Origin: Agelaius tricolor
Taxonomy: Eukaryota > Chordata > Aves > Passeriformes > Icteridae
Assembly (NCBI GenBank): GCA_023055355.1
Contig: JALJCS010000002.1
Coordinates: forward strand, 89,243,001-89,307,000
Length of the DNA: 64,000 nt
Direction of reading: 5' to 3'
Shown here piece after piece: positions 25,601-38,023 of the stretch. The position numbers and the translations under genes are program-made. Each line of letters begins with the position of its first letter. Within the stretch, counting starts at the first letter, position 1. The notes under the pieces were generated by a model. It was not told the origin of the DNA. It worked only from the letters and a program-made list of their open reading frames with translations, and did no database searches.

Positions 25601-27607
25601 CTCCACCTGAAGGGATTTGGAGAGACATTCTCCATTATATAAAGTAGACGCCTATACAGGACAATTAAATCATACAATACACAACAGGGTAAATTTAGGG
25701 CTAGACAGGTGATCATAGCTCAGAATTTGTGAGAAAAATGGCATTTCTATAGAGGGATAAATATTATTGTTTTCTGCCCTACCTGCTGCTAAAATGTCTT
25801 AACTTTTTTTTTAACTTGAAGGCATGATCTGAGTATGGTGAACCTAGAAATCTCTTCTTTTTCTACTTTCAAAACCGCTGTCCCAGTTTCCATCCACCAT
25901 AAATATAAATAACTTGGTTAGGAAAGGTGGCAAGGATGAGGAGAGGAGCTTATTATCCTCTTCCCCACCAGCAATTTTCAATACCAGCTGCCACGGTGAC
26001 ATTGACACAGTGGGATCAAATATGATGAACCACAAGGTGCCACTTTAACTGTCACTTCAAATTCCTGGAGTCTTCATATATTTAGTCATGTTTATTTATA
26101 AGATAAATTTCCTGTTTCTATATTGGCACTGATTTTAAACTGTCTGAAACTAAACATTTGCCTGTCAGAATGTGTCTCTCTCTTACTAAGTATGTATCAT
26201 GGTGAATATCATATTCATAACCCAGAAAATTATTCTTTCCAGTCTATGGAACTAAACATCTATTGTAGTCTCATTTACTCTCCAGCCCAATCAACACCCC
26301 ATGTTTTTGTCCCCTTTCAATCTAGCAAATATTCCTTCATGTTGCTGTGAGCTAATTTTGAGATTTCCTTGAGTGATTTTCAAATCACCTGACCATCTGT
26401 TTCAAATTTAAGCATCCCCAGATGCAGTCAATCTAAATATGGGAGTTATGTTGTAAATTACATTCAGAGCTACCCTTTAAATTATCTGGAGTTCTGTTTG
26501 TTGATATTAACTGTTCCATGCGTAGGGCTATAATTGACTTTAAAACTTGTAAGCACTTTATTATCTAGAAGAAAGAACTCAGTGTTGAAATAATGTTGAT
26601 GAAGGCAACAAACAAATCAATGCCTGAAGCAGACTCCCAAACGGAGCAAGTTCAGAGGGATCAATTAATAGCAGCTCGCTTGGAATGGGTGAGATTGGTA
26701 ACTGTGAAAACCCTGCCAGAGCTGTGTCCCAGGGTAGATGACAACAAATCATTTCCATCAGTTCAAAAGAATGAATAAATCTTGAGCTGGGGTTTGTGAG
26801 TAGGTTAATTTCTGCTAGGCATGCTATATGTGAATTAGGATTGGTGCTTAAATCAGATGATTGTAGGTCTCTTCCAGAGCTTCCTGCCTCAGAAGTTGTA
26901 GATCTAAGACACTGAGGTCCTCAATTATCAGAAGCTGTTATTTTCTAATGAATATTGAGGTTTTTTTCATGTAAAATGCATAAATTAATCTTGGATTTAA
27001 ATTATCAAGTTTCAACACAATAAAAGTCAGAGCAGGTGTTCCTTCTGCCACAGAAGGGCAATGTGTGGATTGACTGGGCCACAGAAAGTAGGAGAAAGAG
27101 ACAGAAACTTTCACTGCAGAAGAAACTATTACAAGAAAATTCGCTCTGCTGACTCAATAGTCCTGTCAGGAGAATGAAGACACATCTGTTAGAGAATGAA
27201 CATCACATCTGTTAATATAGAGGCCTTGCACCAAATCTAAAATTTACTTCCTATAGCTAAAAGAGAACATCAGATCTATGTAAGGCTACAGCTGAATGTG
27301 CCCTGGCTACAGAGAGGAATTAGCTAATGAAGTGTCAGACTAAAGCAGGACAATTTCAAAATAATTTTTATTTTTCCTTGAAGACTGAGTTCTGCTGCAT
27401 AGAACTGTTTGTGTGGAGGACTGGTGAATAACAGCTGCAGTTATGGATCCATGGGGATCCAAGGGAAGTCAAGTCAGCAGAGAAAGATGTGATGCGTGCA
27501 TTTACTCTGTAACCACAATTAAGAAAATACAGTTGGGTGAGGTGCCAATCAAAACGAGAAATTACTTTCTCTAACAATTTGGATGATGGTTTTAAGATGA
27601 ATGAAAC
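22609..27607. other. Unique AT-rich non-coding DNA
   Basis: No gene or dispersed repeat is recognised. Small simple tracts are a CAA run near 23198-23212 and TA-rich runs near 24561-24581 and 24627-24642. Open frames remain about 100 codons or shorter and lack motifs. Confidence 0.5.
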
Positions 27608-28356
27608 AACAGAATCATAGAATGGCTTGGCCTGGAAGGAGAGATGATCTTGTTCCAACACCCCTGCCATGGGCAGTGCCATTTTCCACTAGACCAGATT
27701 GCTCAGGCCGCCCATCCAACCTGGCCTTGAACACTTCCAGGGATGGGGTAACCACAGCTGTTCTGGGCAACGTGTTCCAGTGCCTCACAACCCTCACAGT
27801 AAAGGATTTATTCCTAATAGCTAATCTAAACCTATTCTTCCAGTTTGAAGCCACTCCCCCTTGTCCTGTCACCACTGTGGAAAGTCCCTCTCCAGCTCTC
27901 TTGTAACTCTTCTGGGTCCTGGAAGATGCTCTAAGGTCACCCTGGAGCCTTCTCTTCTCAAGACCAAACAACTCAAACATTCTCAGCCTGTATTCACAGG
28001 AGAGGCATTCCATCCCTCTGATTATCTTTGTGACCTCTGGACTCATCTCAACAGGTCCATGTTCTTCCTTTGCTGTGGACCCCAGAGCTGGATACAGCAC
28101 TCCAGATGGGGTCTCACCAGAGCAGAGGAGAAGGAGAGAATCCTCTCCCTCACCTGCTGCCCAGGGGCCTTGGATGCAGCCCAGGACAGGTTTGGCTTTC
28201 TGGGCTGCAAGGGCACCTTGCTGGGACATGATGAGCTTCTTCTCCATCAGCACCCTCAAGTCTTTCTCCTCAGGGCAGCTCTCAATGCCTTCATCCCCCA
28301 GCCTGTCTTTGTGCTTGGGATTGTCCCAACCCAGGTGCAGGACCTTGTTATTTCTA
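27608..28356 (-). mobile_element. CR1 LINE 3' end, about 750 bp
   Basis: This is the best-preserved CR1 here, in reverse orientation. Reading the plus strand from the CR1 3' end, the landmarks are cagaatcatagaatggcttg, ccatgggcagtgccattttc, tagaccagattgctcaggcc, acctggccttgaacacttcc, cttcttccagtttgaagcca, tgtggaccccagagctggat, gctgggacatgatgagcttc and gtgcttgggattgtcccaac. The copy is 5'-truncated just past the 'GTGCAGGACCTTG' block. It holds the C-terminal third of ORF2 and the short 3' UTR with about two octamer units. No target duplication was identified. Confidence 0.92.
27615..28259 (-). pseudogene. CR1 ORF2 C-terminal remnant, 214-codon open frame
   Basis: The 214-residue frame ends in recognisable CR1 ORF2 C-terminal motifs: LEKRRLQGDL (about residues 100-109), RHWNTLPR (about 159-166) and SLEVFKARLD (about 173-182). 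It starts in 'KAKPVLGCIQG' (about 21-31), which matches the 'ANGILGCI' region. Between about residues 45 and 75 it reads CSGETPSGVLYPALGS, an out-of-frame reading of the 'SALVRPHLEYC' segment. The frame is therefore kept open only by compensating frameshifts. It lacks the catalytic reverse-transcriptase boxes and the endonuclease, so it cannot encode an active protein. A host gene is unlikely. Confidence 0.85.
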
Positions 28357-30654
28357 GTAGAGAAGGAGGAACCTTTAGACAGACAGCTGGATAGACAGAG
28401 ACAGAGATCAAGAAATTGTGATCCTTGGGCAAGGGAACAAAAAGATTTAGATTAGTTTTTTTTTTTATTTTAAATAAAATGTCCCTTAGCAAGAATGTAT
28501 TTTTTTGTGTTTTTCATTTGTTAATAGCAATACCAGCCAGCAAGACATTCCAGGGGTTCATGGATGGATGGAGATTTCAATATACTCTGCATGGGCTGAA
28601 TGAAGCAGATCAGAAATTGGCAAAATAGGGTTATTATCTTTGTTATTTAATATTCATAATAGAGTGATACTCAGACAGTCTAACCAACTTTATACTGCAG
28701 TAGTTTTTCTGCTTAGTCTTTTTCAGCAAATTTAAGCTCTGCATTCCTGATCTTACTGTCTCAACAAAGTGCTGAAAAGCCTGATTTAAAGAAAGTTTAA
28801 GGCAAGAAATGAAGACTAAATAAAGTACACAGCTTTCAGCCAGTCTGGGTTTCATTCTGAAGATTTCCAGGTGTGAGGACACAGACAAATCATCACATGA
28901 ATGAACATGATTTTGACATTGGTGGGAGAACACTGACAGTAAGTTCAAAACCAGTCTTCCAAGGATCTTAGAGAGAGCAGAAGGAGACAAATATGCAGGA
29001 AATATTTTTGGGAATTCTCCAGTTCTCTAAAGCAAGAGAAGAGAGAAGGTGACACATTGTGGGAGTTGGTTACATGCCAGAGGAGAATGGTTCTGTTCTG
29101 TAGAACATCCAGTGTCTGCTTTGAGTAGCTGCCCTGGATGTACCTATGCTGGGATGCCAAGTTAGTTTTAATAGCTAAAAGAGCTTTAAATATCCCATAA
29201 AGGGTACACTTCCATGCAAACTGTCATGCAAGGAGTATAATTTCAGTTTTTTTAAATATTTAGGAACTTAAAGGGAAATAGAGGCTTGTACAGGTCATTG
29301 GAGAGCAAGTCCAAGTCCTAATCTTTGTTACTTTTTCTCTAATCCCATTGCTTGAAGACCTCTTCCAAAATAATCAAGTTTTTCTAGAGCAAGGATTTTT
29401 AAGATATGTTTTCATTAGACACCTTCCTAATTACAGCTGCTTGACCATATTGATGCTTCCTAACAAATTTATGTATAATTTTTACAAGTGGTGTAACCTT
29501 GATTCTGGCATATTTCTGAAGACACTTCTGTTCTGAAAACAATTTCAGTTGAGTTACAGTTTAGAGGAGGAATGTTCTGCAGCAAGAAAAACAGCAACTT
29601 CAAAGTAATGTTTTGTTTATATCCAGTCCTTTCTTCACGAGATTCACTTGAGCTTGTTTAACTTGCATGCAGATTCAGTTTCAAAGAACAACATTGGCTT
29701 CAAAATTAGAGCAAATTCAAAGGGGTGGTGGAGGGGTGGAGAAGAGATCTGGGCTGAGGAAAAAGTTTTGCCTTCTTGACTTTTTAACTCAGTAAATTGA
29801 ACATCTTCTATTGTTTTTGTCATCTTTCAAATGAAATGGGAGCTGCTGAGTTTATATTTCAGTGAAGGACTAAACCACACAGCATTTATGCTTAAAAAAT
29901 GTTTCTGCTCTACTTTGAAGCACTTGTTGCTTTTTATTTTCCCATAGGAGAGCAGATAAAACACTTGGTGCTGACATTCCATGTGTGCATTCTCTGTCTT
30001 GAACGTCTGCCATTCCATTTTGATGATCCATAATATTTTAGGCATATGCAGACCTTTCTTCCTAGACTAGACTCCTTTCTACACAGTACACTCGATTGTC
30101 TCATTTTTTTAACTTTATATTCCATATGAGAGGTTGTTTTGGGAAATGCTTAAGGACACACAGAGCTGTCAGAGTGACATTTTCTCATCTTAATGGTAAT
30201 GTTTTCAAGACTTTTTTTTTTAAATTTTTTTTTTATTTTATTCATGTTCTCTGCATAAAATTTGACAGCCAGGATAGACTGAGGTCAGAATACAGTTGCT
30301 AAGATTAATGCATCTGCAATAAATCTCCATTAAAAGCAAACAGAACTATTTTCTGGTATTCTAGCCTGCTGCAAATTTTGTTAATTTGGTTCTTTCTTGT
30401 GAAATTTAGCCTGAGGTGTAAGGACACTGCTGGCTTCTCTCCCAGGTAGGTGTGGTTCTGTTAACACTGCCTCCCATCTTTGGGCTGGAGTAAATCTCTG
30501 TCAAGGATGAAATTTTCCTCAGTTACAGTGTTTGAGGAGTTCCACCATCCCCTACTAGGAATATGCATTTATTTCCACCAGCATGTCTTGCATCCCAGTA
30601 AGACCAAATGAGCTTTAGTCTCCAATATCCATTAAAAGAGTGCTCCTTGTGACC

Positions 30655-30678
30655 TTTTTTTTTTTTTTTTTTTTTTTT
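30655..30678. repeat. Poly-T tract (24 bases)
   Basis: This is an uninterrupted run of 24 T. No LINE or SINE body was recognised on either side, so it cannot be assigned as a retroposon tail. Confidence 0.9.
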
Positions 30679-31192
30679 ATACCCAGTTCTAAAAGCTTTA
30701 CAGCTCTGGCTACTTGAAATTGAAATAGTAACAAAAATATTCTCAGAAATTAAAATGAGAAATTAGGTTTTTAAGATCTACTACTATGCCCAGCTTTTAT
30801 TTTATGATGAGAATGTTCTTCTTTTTTTTTATTTCATCTATGAAATTGGCTTTGATAGTGTGTCAGCTTTTGATACTTGAAGTTATACTAAAATACTTTC
30901 ATTCATTCAAAACCAGGAACTTTCAAATTAAAAAAATAAAACATGCTGGGATAAAAATAAAAGTCGATTTTCTTTGGAAAGTCACATTTATTATTAGACA
31001 ACTTGAAAGGGAAAAATAAGCCATCAGTTTTTCTTAAATACATCTCTTCAGAAACACAAATATCAGATTGCCTATTCCTGTCCTCATCAGTTTGTAGTTG
31101 TTCATGTAAAAACTAAGACCATGTATTAAAACATTGCAGCATGTAGCACACCAAGCTTAAATCATTCCTTAAAGGTGCAAGAGGGATTTCAG

Positions 31193-31262
31193 GAATGAGG
31201 AAAAGGGTGTGCATAGGGTCAAACGACTCACCCAGAGGCACACAGGAGCTCTCTGTCACTGC
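31193..31262. repeat. Possible old MIR-like core fragment
   Basis: The order gggtcaaacgactcaccc, then agaggcacacaggagct, resembles the old SINE core 'GTTAAGTGACTTGCCCAAGGTCACACAG'. The match is short and diverged, so this is a tentative call. Confidence 0.35.
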
Positions 31263-31369
31263 CCTCCACCGGGCCTGCTTCTGAGTGTCACCTGTGTCCT
31301 TCCCTCACAGTGCTTTGAGTCTGCAGTTATAACAGCCAGTACACATTCAAATAAATGCAATGTGAAGTC

Positions 31370-31397
31370 AGATATATATCTATATCTATATATCTAT
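31370..31397. repeat. TA/TC microsatellite
   Basis: Alternating TATATC and TATC units cover about 28 bases. Confidence 0.75.
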
Positions 31398-34300
31398 CTT
31401 TGGTTCTCACATTGCAAATTCAGAGGAACACACGTTTATTATTAATGTTGATAATGAGATAATGAGCTGTCACCAGGGATTGTGATGAGCAGCATCAAGG
31501 CAAGTCTATTGCTAGCATCCACAGTGGAATTTCTGCCAAGGAAATGTAATGAGGAAGACTGGGGAAAAGAAAAAAAAGAAGCAACAGCACCTGGTAGTGT
31601 GAGGGGTGTGTGGGCTGGAAACACTATCTTGGGAGATCTGCAGTTCTGCTTGTAGAGATGCAGTTTAGCCTGTCATTTAGCTTTTTCTGGTAGTTTTCCT
31701 TTTGAAATGAATATTATGCTCATTACAGATGCCAAACTGACAGCCCTTAAGTTTGAAGTTTCTTCTTACAAAATCAAGTGTAGTAAGCAGCAGTAAGAGA
31801 AGCTTTTTCAGAAATGCCTGTCAATAAGTCTCCACCTTGGCCAGGAAAAAAATAAAAATAGCTAAAATTCATCTTTGGTCTTTGCCTGGTAGCAAAGGGA
31901 TTTTTAATGCTGCTTGTGTTGTTTCCACTTTCACTTTGGAAATTAATTAGTATCAACATATTTGTCTTTGTCCCTAACAAACCCTTAAGAGGAGTACCCT
32001 TTGATTGCCTTTATCTCATCTTGTTATTGATAAGTGACCCCAGCTTTAACACTGACTGTGTACTACCATCATTAACTTGGTAGTAATTAAATTTTGAAGG
32101 GTCTTAAATGACACTTAAGAAAACATCTAATGGAAAAAGCTGAAAAACTTATTATAGGCCAAGACAGCAGTGGTTATATCACAATGTGTGTAGCTTTGTG
32201 ATCCCCCATTGCTCTTGTTTACTCTTCTTAAAAAATTTGCTTTCTGTCCCTAAATTCCATGAATTCTCTCTGCTAAAGTTCTGCTGGTTTGCCTTTCTTT
32301 GGAGCAGCTGAATTGTCTGATTTTCAGGTATAGTTTGTTGGGTTCATAATAAAAAAACAAGACAGAAGAAAAACCTCCAGAATGTACCTATTTATTTCCT
32401 CTGCTCTGTGGAAGTATCAATTCTGTCTAGTCCACTCTTGATGGATATTTTTCAATGACCTCAAAAATTTTCAAAGCATGGAGTCTCTTTATAGCAAGAA
32501 TGACCTTCTGAAAACACTGTGCTATTTACTTTGGTGTGAGTGCTATCAAATAATTTCCTGACTTGCCTATACAGGGTTATTTAAAACAGTTCCTCCCTGT
32601 TTAGTGACACTGGGATTGTCAGTCCCCTAGGAAAATTAAGTCCCAACTTTCAGTTATGTTTTATTGGGCTTTTATGTCAATGAGTATATAGACATAGTAG
32701 ATAGACATGATATGAGTATATCTACCTATACCCTCATTTGAGTCTTTACTTTTCTGACAAAGATCCAAAGACACAGCAGCATGTGATAACAGAGGCTGAG
32801 ATTAGGTTTGGGTCCAACCCAGCAAAGAAGCAGGAAGGAGGATGGTGATGACCTTAATCCTCCAGTTAACAGCTGTGAAATGGGAGCAAGATATTGATTT
32901 TCATCAACTCTGCCTCATCCATCAAGTGTGTTGTGACCTATGAAGAAACTTAGATGCACCCAACTTAGCACTGAAAGGAACTTCTGGACACAGTGGGGCT
33001 CAAACCCCTCTGTTTCATTGGATGTATTGAAATCAGCTGTGAAAGGCCAGATAAAATCTGATTTATGTGACCTATGAGTTACTCTTCTTTACCCTGTCCC
33101 AATGGCTCTTCACTTTTGTGTCCACCTAGAGGAGAAATCCCAAAGGAAGAACAGCACACAAGCTTTCATCAATCATAAATCTCTTTGAAGACACAATCTC
33201 TTCCACTGCTTCAATAAATCAAAGCAACAACCACTGTTACCAGTTCTTATCTAGTTCTTATTCTATCTATCTGCCAACAATGGCAGAAATTGTAATTTCA
33301 TTAAGAAATCCAGAGAACACAAATTTGGGGAACAGGAGCATTCCTGAAAGGGGCCCAGACCACAGTGCAATCAAACACCAAAAATCAGAGCTGGCTGTCT
33401 CTGTACAAAATCTATTTCTTCCTACAAATTTTGCCCCAAAATGGATGAAGTCACTGACAGTCTCTTGATAGTCACCAAAGAGAACCTGTGTGAGGTAATG
33501 GGTGGTGGCAGGGGAAGGTCAGAGCTGAGGGGCTCTGTGGGCCATGTTAAATATTCCTTCTGATCATGACATTGTAAATGTGATCAAATTAGAACTGGTG
33601 GTAAGGGAACAGGTACTCACAGCCACTCTGCTCTTCAGTTTTTTAGCTTATTTTTTGTTAGAGAAAATGCCCAAGTTATGTTTTGAAATGTACACAGAGA
33701 TTTCTCTGGAATAAATATCATGGACTTGTAGGTTATATTTTCAAGTAAAACAAAAAGGGAGTAAAATACAAAATTGTCAACCTCCAAAACTCTGCCTAAA
33801 AACTCATTGTGATGTATTGCCCTGAGAAAGCCTGCCAGGCTGTTAAACACCTTTATTGCTTGATCCTGGGAGCTCAATTTATTATTTACTGATCCTTCTC
33901 CTGTCATTGGTCATGACCACATATCTGGTTATATTATTCCTAGCAGGTTTTCCAGCACACATTGGTTCAAAAATCAATCACCTCCTAGATCCATCATTTC
34001 TGTCCTTCTTTTGGGCTACATGTCTCAAGTGCTAATCTGCCAGTGGCAGTCTAATGCTGTTTACAGCAGCACCTGCTTTGCCACATGAGGAAAGAGAGAC
34101 TTGCCTCTTGTTTCTTCAGCCAAAGCTCTGTAATAAATAGATGGCATGGACAAATAAATACATTTATCTCTCCAACAGTACAGGAGTTCCCTGTTGTACA
34201 TTTATTTATGTTCCGCAAATTTTCACATGGTTTCACCATTCCTCTGGGAAGATAGTTCTTCAAAATATCAAATCATCAGTATTTGTTTGAATTACTGTCA

Positions 34301-34699
34301 TTTTATACTACCTTGAGCTTACTTTCATCCTATTACTTATACTCTTAAGTGATATTCTAAATCATTCTCATCCTCTTTTTGCTTATTCCTCTCTGTATTG
34401 CATACCAATATATGAATTTCTAGTTTTATTCATCATTCTTACTGTTCATTTATTACTTAAGGATTTTAACATATGCTTTTGGATAAATCTTTTGATGGTA
34501 TTTTTTCACACTTAATTGCAAGGTATGGAGAATGTTATTTATGATAACACTGGCTTATTTTTCTGCCATATCTCTTTGGAAACAGCCACACAATTTTTGT
34601 TATCTTTCTTAGAATTGGCCTTTCTGAGTTTTTCTCTCATGCAGTATTGATAGTTATCCTATTGATTTTGTGAATTTGCAGATCCTATTTTGTTCTATT

Positions 34700-35250
34700 T
34701 TGATAGAATCATAGAATCATTATGTTGAAAAAAAACACCTAAGATCATCAAATCTGAGCATTTACCCAGCACCTCAACCCAACTGAACAACCCCATGTTC
34801 ACCATTAAGCCATGTTCCTTTAGCACTACACTTACACCTCTTTCAAATACCTCCAGCAATGGTGACCCCACCACTTCCCTAAGAAGCTTGTTCCAATGCT
34901 TTACAACCCTTTGGGTGAATAAATTTTACCTGAATATCCAATTTTTTGGCCAATTCCTCTTGTCCTGTGACTTGTTACTTAGGAGAAGAGGTTGACCTCC
35001 ACCCGTCTGCTCTCTCCTTTCAGGGAGTTGTAGAGGGTGATAAGGTTCTTCCTGAGCCTCCTTTTTTCCCAGACTGAACATCCCCAGCTCCCCCAGCTGC
35101 TCCTCATCAGCCTTGTGCTCCAGACTCTTCCCCAGCTCCATTTCCCTTTCCTGGACAGGTTCCAGCCCCTCAATGTCTTTCTTGTTGTGAGTGGCACAGA
35201 ACTGGACTCAGCACTTGAGGCATGGCCCCACCAGTATTCAATCCTGCTCT
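34700..35250 (-). mobile_element. CR1 LINE 3' end, second subfamily
   Basis: The plus-strand landmarks from the 3' end are agaatcatagaatcattatg, aatacctccagcaatggtga, caaccctttgggtgaataaa, cctcttgtcctgtgacttgt, gagttgtagagggtgataag, cagccttgtgctccagactc and cagaactggactcagcactt. These match a CR1 subfamily distinct from the copy at 27608 (for example the 'CACCACTTCCCT' and 'CTTGTTACTT.GGAGAAGAG' blocks). It is 5'-truncated after the gcatggccccaccagt block. Minus-strand open frames carry an ORF2 C-terminal fragment including ITLYNSLKGESRR. Confidence 0.9.
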
Positions 35251-35403
35251 TGTTTTTCAAGTCTCTAAAACTCAGGTAATTATGAATCATTTTCACATTT
35301 TCTCTGATGTTCTCATCTTATTTACTGCTTTGTCAGGCTACCACTGTACTAAGTTTTGCACACCAAGGGCCTTTCCTTAAAGGAGATGCATTGTGGACTC
35401 ATA
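35251..35403. other. Short unique spacer
   Basis: This is the spacer between the CR1 and the composite LTR. Nothing is recognised in it. Confidence 0.5.
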
Positions 35404-35408
35404 AGAAA
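35404..35408. repeat. Probable left target-site duplication of the composite LTR
   Basis: AGAAA here compares with ACAAA at 36881-36885, four of five bases matching. A-rich five-base matches can arise by chance, so this is tentative. Confidence 0.45.
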
Positions 35409-36880
35409 TGTGGCTGGTTTACCTTGGCTGGATACCAGATGTGCAGCAAAGCTGCTCTGTCACTCCTCTCCCCAGCTGGACAGGTGAGAGAAAACAAAGA
35501 AAGGCTCATGGGGTGAGATAAGGACAGGAGGAGATCACTCACCAGTTATGGACTTCACCTGGGGAAATTACCTTAATTTATTACCAAACAAAGCAGAGCA
35601 GGATAACAAGAAATACAACCCAAATCTTACAACACTTTTCCTCTAGCCCTCACTTCTTCCCAGGCTCAACTCCACTCTCAAATTCTCTACCTTCTCCCCA
35701 TCAGAGATACTGGGGGACTGGAAATGGAGGCAGCAGTTCATCGTATGTTGCCTTAGCTGCTCCTCCCTCCTTGGGAGCAGGACTCCTCACTCTTCTCCTG
35801 CTCCAGTGGGGTGTCCCTCTCAGGGGAGACCCTTCCCTGCAGCAGGCTGACCCTGTCTGGACCCCAGGCACCCACCAAAGCCTCTCCATCACTCCCTTCC
35901 AAGGCTGGACAGGGGAGAGAAAATAAAATGAAGGGTTCATGGGTTGAGATGAGGGCCAGGATAGATCATTCTCCAAATATCATCACCAGAAAAACAGGCT
36001 CAGCCTGGGGATATTAACTAAATTTGTTACTAACAAAATCAGAGCAAAAACACCTTCTCCCCATCCCTCACTTCTTCCCAGCCCTTTCTCTTCCCCCAGC
36101 ATGCAGGGAGACAGGAATGGAGGTTATGGTCAGTTCATCACACATTGTTCCTACCCCTGCCTAGGGAGAGGAGTCATTCCCCTGCTGCATAGTGGGGTCC
36201 CTCCCACAGGAGACAGTGCTCCAAGAAATACTCCAAACTGAGTCCATTTCATGGAAATCACTCCTCCCCAAACTGCTGCAATGTGGTTCACTCTTCCACA
36301 AGGTCAGTCTCAGGCTGCTCCAGCCTGGGCTCTTCTCTCCACAGGTCCCTGCCAGGACCCTGCTCCAGCACAGGCCTCCCATGGGGTCACAGCCTCCTTG
36401 GGCACCCCCTGCCCCAGTGTGGGCTCCTGCAGGGGCTGCGGGGGCATCTCTGCTCCTCATGGACCCCCATGGGCTGTAGGGGGATCTCTGCTCCCCCATG
36501 GACCCCCATGGGCTGCAGGGCACAGCTGCCTCACCATGGGCTGCCCCAGGGGCTGCAGGGCATTCTCTGCTGCAGTGCCTTGAGCATCTCCTGCCCCACC
36601 TTCCCCACTGATGCTGGTGCCTGCAGAGATGCTCCTCTCACAAGTTCTCACTCTGCTCTTCCCTGGCTGTAGTTGCAAACTGTACAATAACCTTTTTCTT
36701 TTCCTTACTAAACATGTTATCACAGAGGCAATATGATCATTCCTGATGGGCTCACCCTTGGCCAGGGGCAGATCCATCTTGAAGACATTTGGCATTGGCT
36801 CTGTTGGACATGGGGGAAAACTTCTGGCAGCTTCTCACCCTTGTCCCTCCCATAAAACCTTGTCACACAAACCCAATACA
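35409..36880 (-). mobile_element. Composite ERVL-like LTR with duplicated 3' half
   Basis: The plus strand opens with TGTGGCTGGTTTACCTTGGC and closes with CACACAAACCCAATACA, the two termini of a roughly 1-kb avian ERVL-like LTR read on the minus strand. The R-U5 side appears twice. Copy A is 35409 to about 35843: ctggacaggtgagagaaaac, ggctcatggggtgagataag, cttaatttattaccaaacaa. Copy B is about 35844 to 36085: ctggacaggggagagaaaat, ggttcatgggttgagatgag, taaatttgttactaacaaaa. After copy B come the U3 blocks, including a 40-bp tandem repeat and the ttggcattggctctgttgga block near 36789. Left AGAAA (35404-35408) and right ACAAA (36881-36885) could be one 5-bp target duplication with one mismatch, which would make the whole 1472 bp one integrated unit. 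Confidence 0.8.
36441..36560. repeat. 40-bp tandem repeat, three units, in the LTR U3
   Basis: Units lie at 36441-36480, 36481-36520 and 36521-36560. The first two share the block catggacccccatgggctg, and the third keeps only catgggctg and ggggctgcagg. Because 40 is not a multiple of three, the repeat is read in a different frame in each unit, which explains several overlapping proline/glycine-rich open frames on both strands. They are not genes. Confidence 0.85.
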
Positions 36881-36885
36881 ACAAA
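36881..36885. repeat. Probable right target-site duplication of the composite LTR
   Basis: ACAAA follows directly after the AATACA terminus and matches AGAAA on the left at four of five bases. Confidence 0.45.
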
Positions 36886-38023
36886 ATGAATAATTCAGAA
36901 GATAAATACTCAAAGAGGGAAAGAAAAATTGTCAGTGAAGACAGTTGTGTGTAGGTCATACATCCTGCTATTTAGATGTATTCATGATTTCACATCCTCT
37001 TTTTTGAGAATTTTCTGTTTAGAGACTCAAAGGTTGATGCATTACACTGTAAGGTTGGCTGTGCACTATTTTAGATACTCCACAGGAATATTCAGTTCTT
37101 AAGAGATATAAATTTTCATGTTGTCTCATTGAGAACCCTCTGATGTGATCAAAATCACAGCATGGGCAGTGACTATAGGATGTTGTGAGGCCTTAAAATG
37201 GGGAACGGGGCTCAAAGAGAACTTCAGGGAAGATTTAAAATATTGTGAGCAGCCAAGAAAGCCAAAAGAAGGGGGAAAGGGAAGAAGAAAACTTTCCTTG
37301 TTTAAAACAACTTCTGGGAATGTTTAATGGGAATTAAACTTAATTTAAACCTCTCTAACTTTTCTATAAACCCAGATCAGGAATATTGAAATGGAATAAT
37401 AATGTTTTCTGTTCACTTTTACAGCAACTAAACTTTTTTAAGGACTTGAAAAAATAGTAGCTAACATTTTGAGGATATGTGTCTTTATTTCTTTTTAAGG
37501 AATGCTTATATTTGAATCTCTTAAACACAACATAAAGCCTGCTATTTTTCTTTCAAAGTTACACTCTATGCCAGAGCATATCTTTCAACAAAATAAAAGT
37601 TTTCCTTAACTGACCTCTGCTGGAGCTGTTTTGTTTTTGTCCTAAAAGAGATTCTGGCAAGGACACTGAAGGTTCCAGATTTGCTCTGTGACTCTTGCTC
37701 ATTCTGTGGCTCTCAATGGGCTATGCATTATTTACTGAAGCACAACATGTGCCTTGATGATCCTGAAAAATGGGCAGAGTCTACAAAGCAAAGCAGGATC
37801 TCTGCTCAGAGGATTTTACAATCTTCTGAAGTATTTTTGGAAGTTATAGGAAGCAGCAGAATTCTCACCACTACCACTACAGAATTCTCAGTACTACTGC
37901 ACTGAGTCCAGCAGCTCTTGGGGTAAGGTGTATTTTTCAGAGCTGCTGCACTCCCAGAACAGTTTCTCTGGATGATGAGCCACATTCTACAGGAAAACAG
38001 CTACTACTTTGCTACTTTGGTAT
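36886..38023. other. Unique AT-rich non-coding DNA
   Basis: No gene or dispersed repeat is recognised. Open frames of 60 to 75 codons have no motif. Confidence 0.5.

Larger units (their letters stand above)
28357..34699. other. Unique AT-rich non-coding DNA
   Basis: No gene is recognised. The stretch holds T-rich runs at about 30214-30240, a 24-base poly-T tract at 30655-30678, a TA/TC microsatellite near 31370-31397 and a possible old MIR-like core at 31193-31262. An AATAAA-bearing T-rich segment just after the CR1 (28455-28510) is not tied to any transcript. Confidence 0.5.

Noticed and set aside
36251..36672. Overlapping proline/glycine-rich frames of 95 to 129 codons on both strands
   Set aside because: They are produced by GC-rich LTR U3 sequence and its 40-bp tandem repeat.
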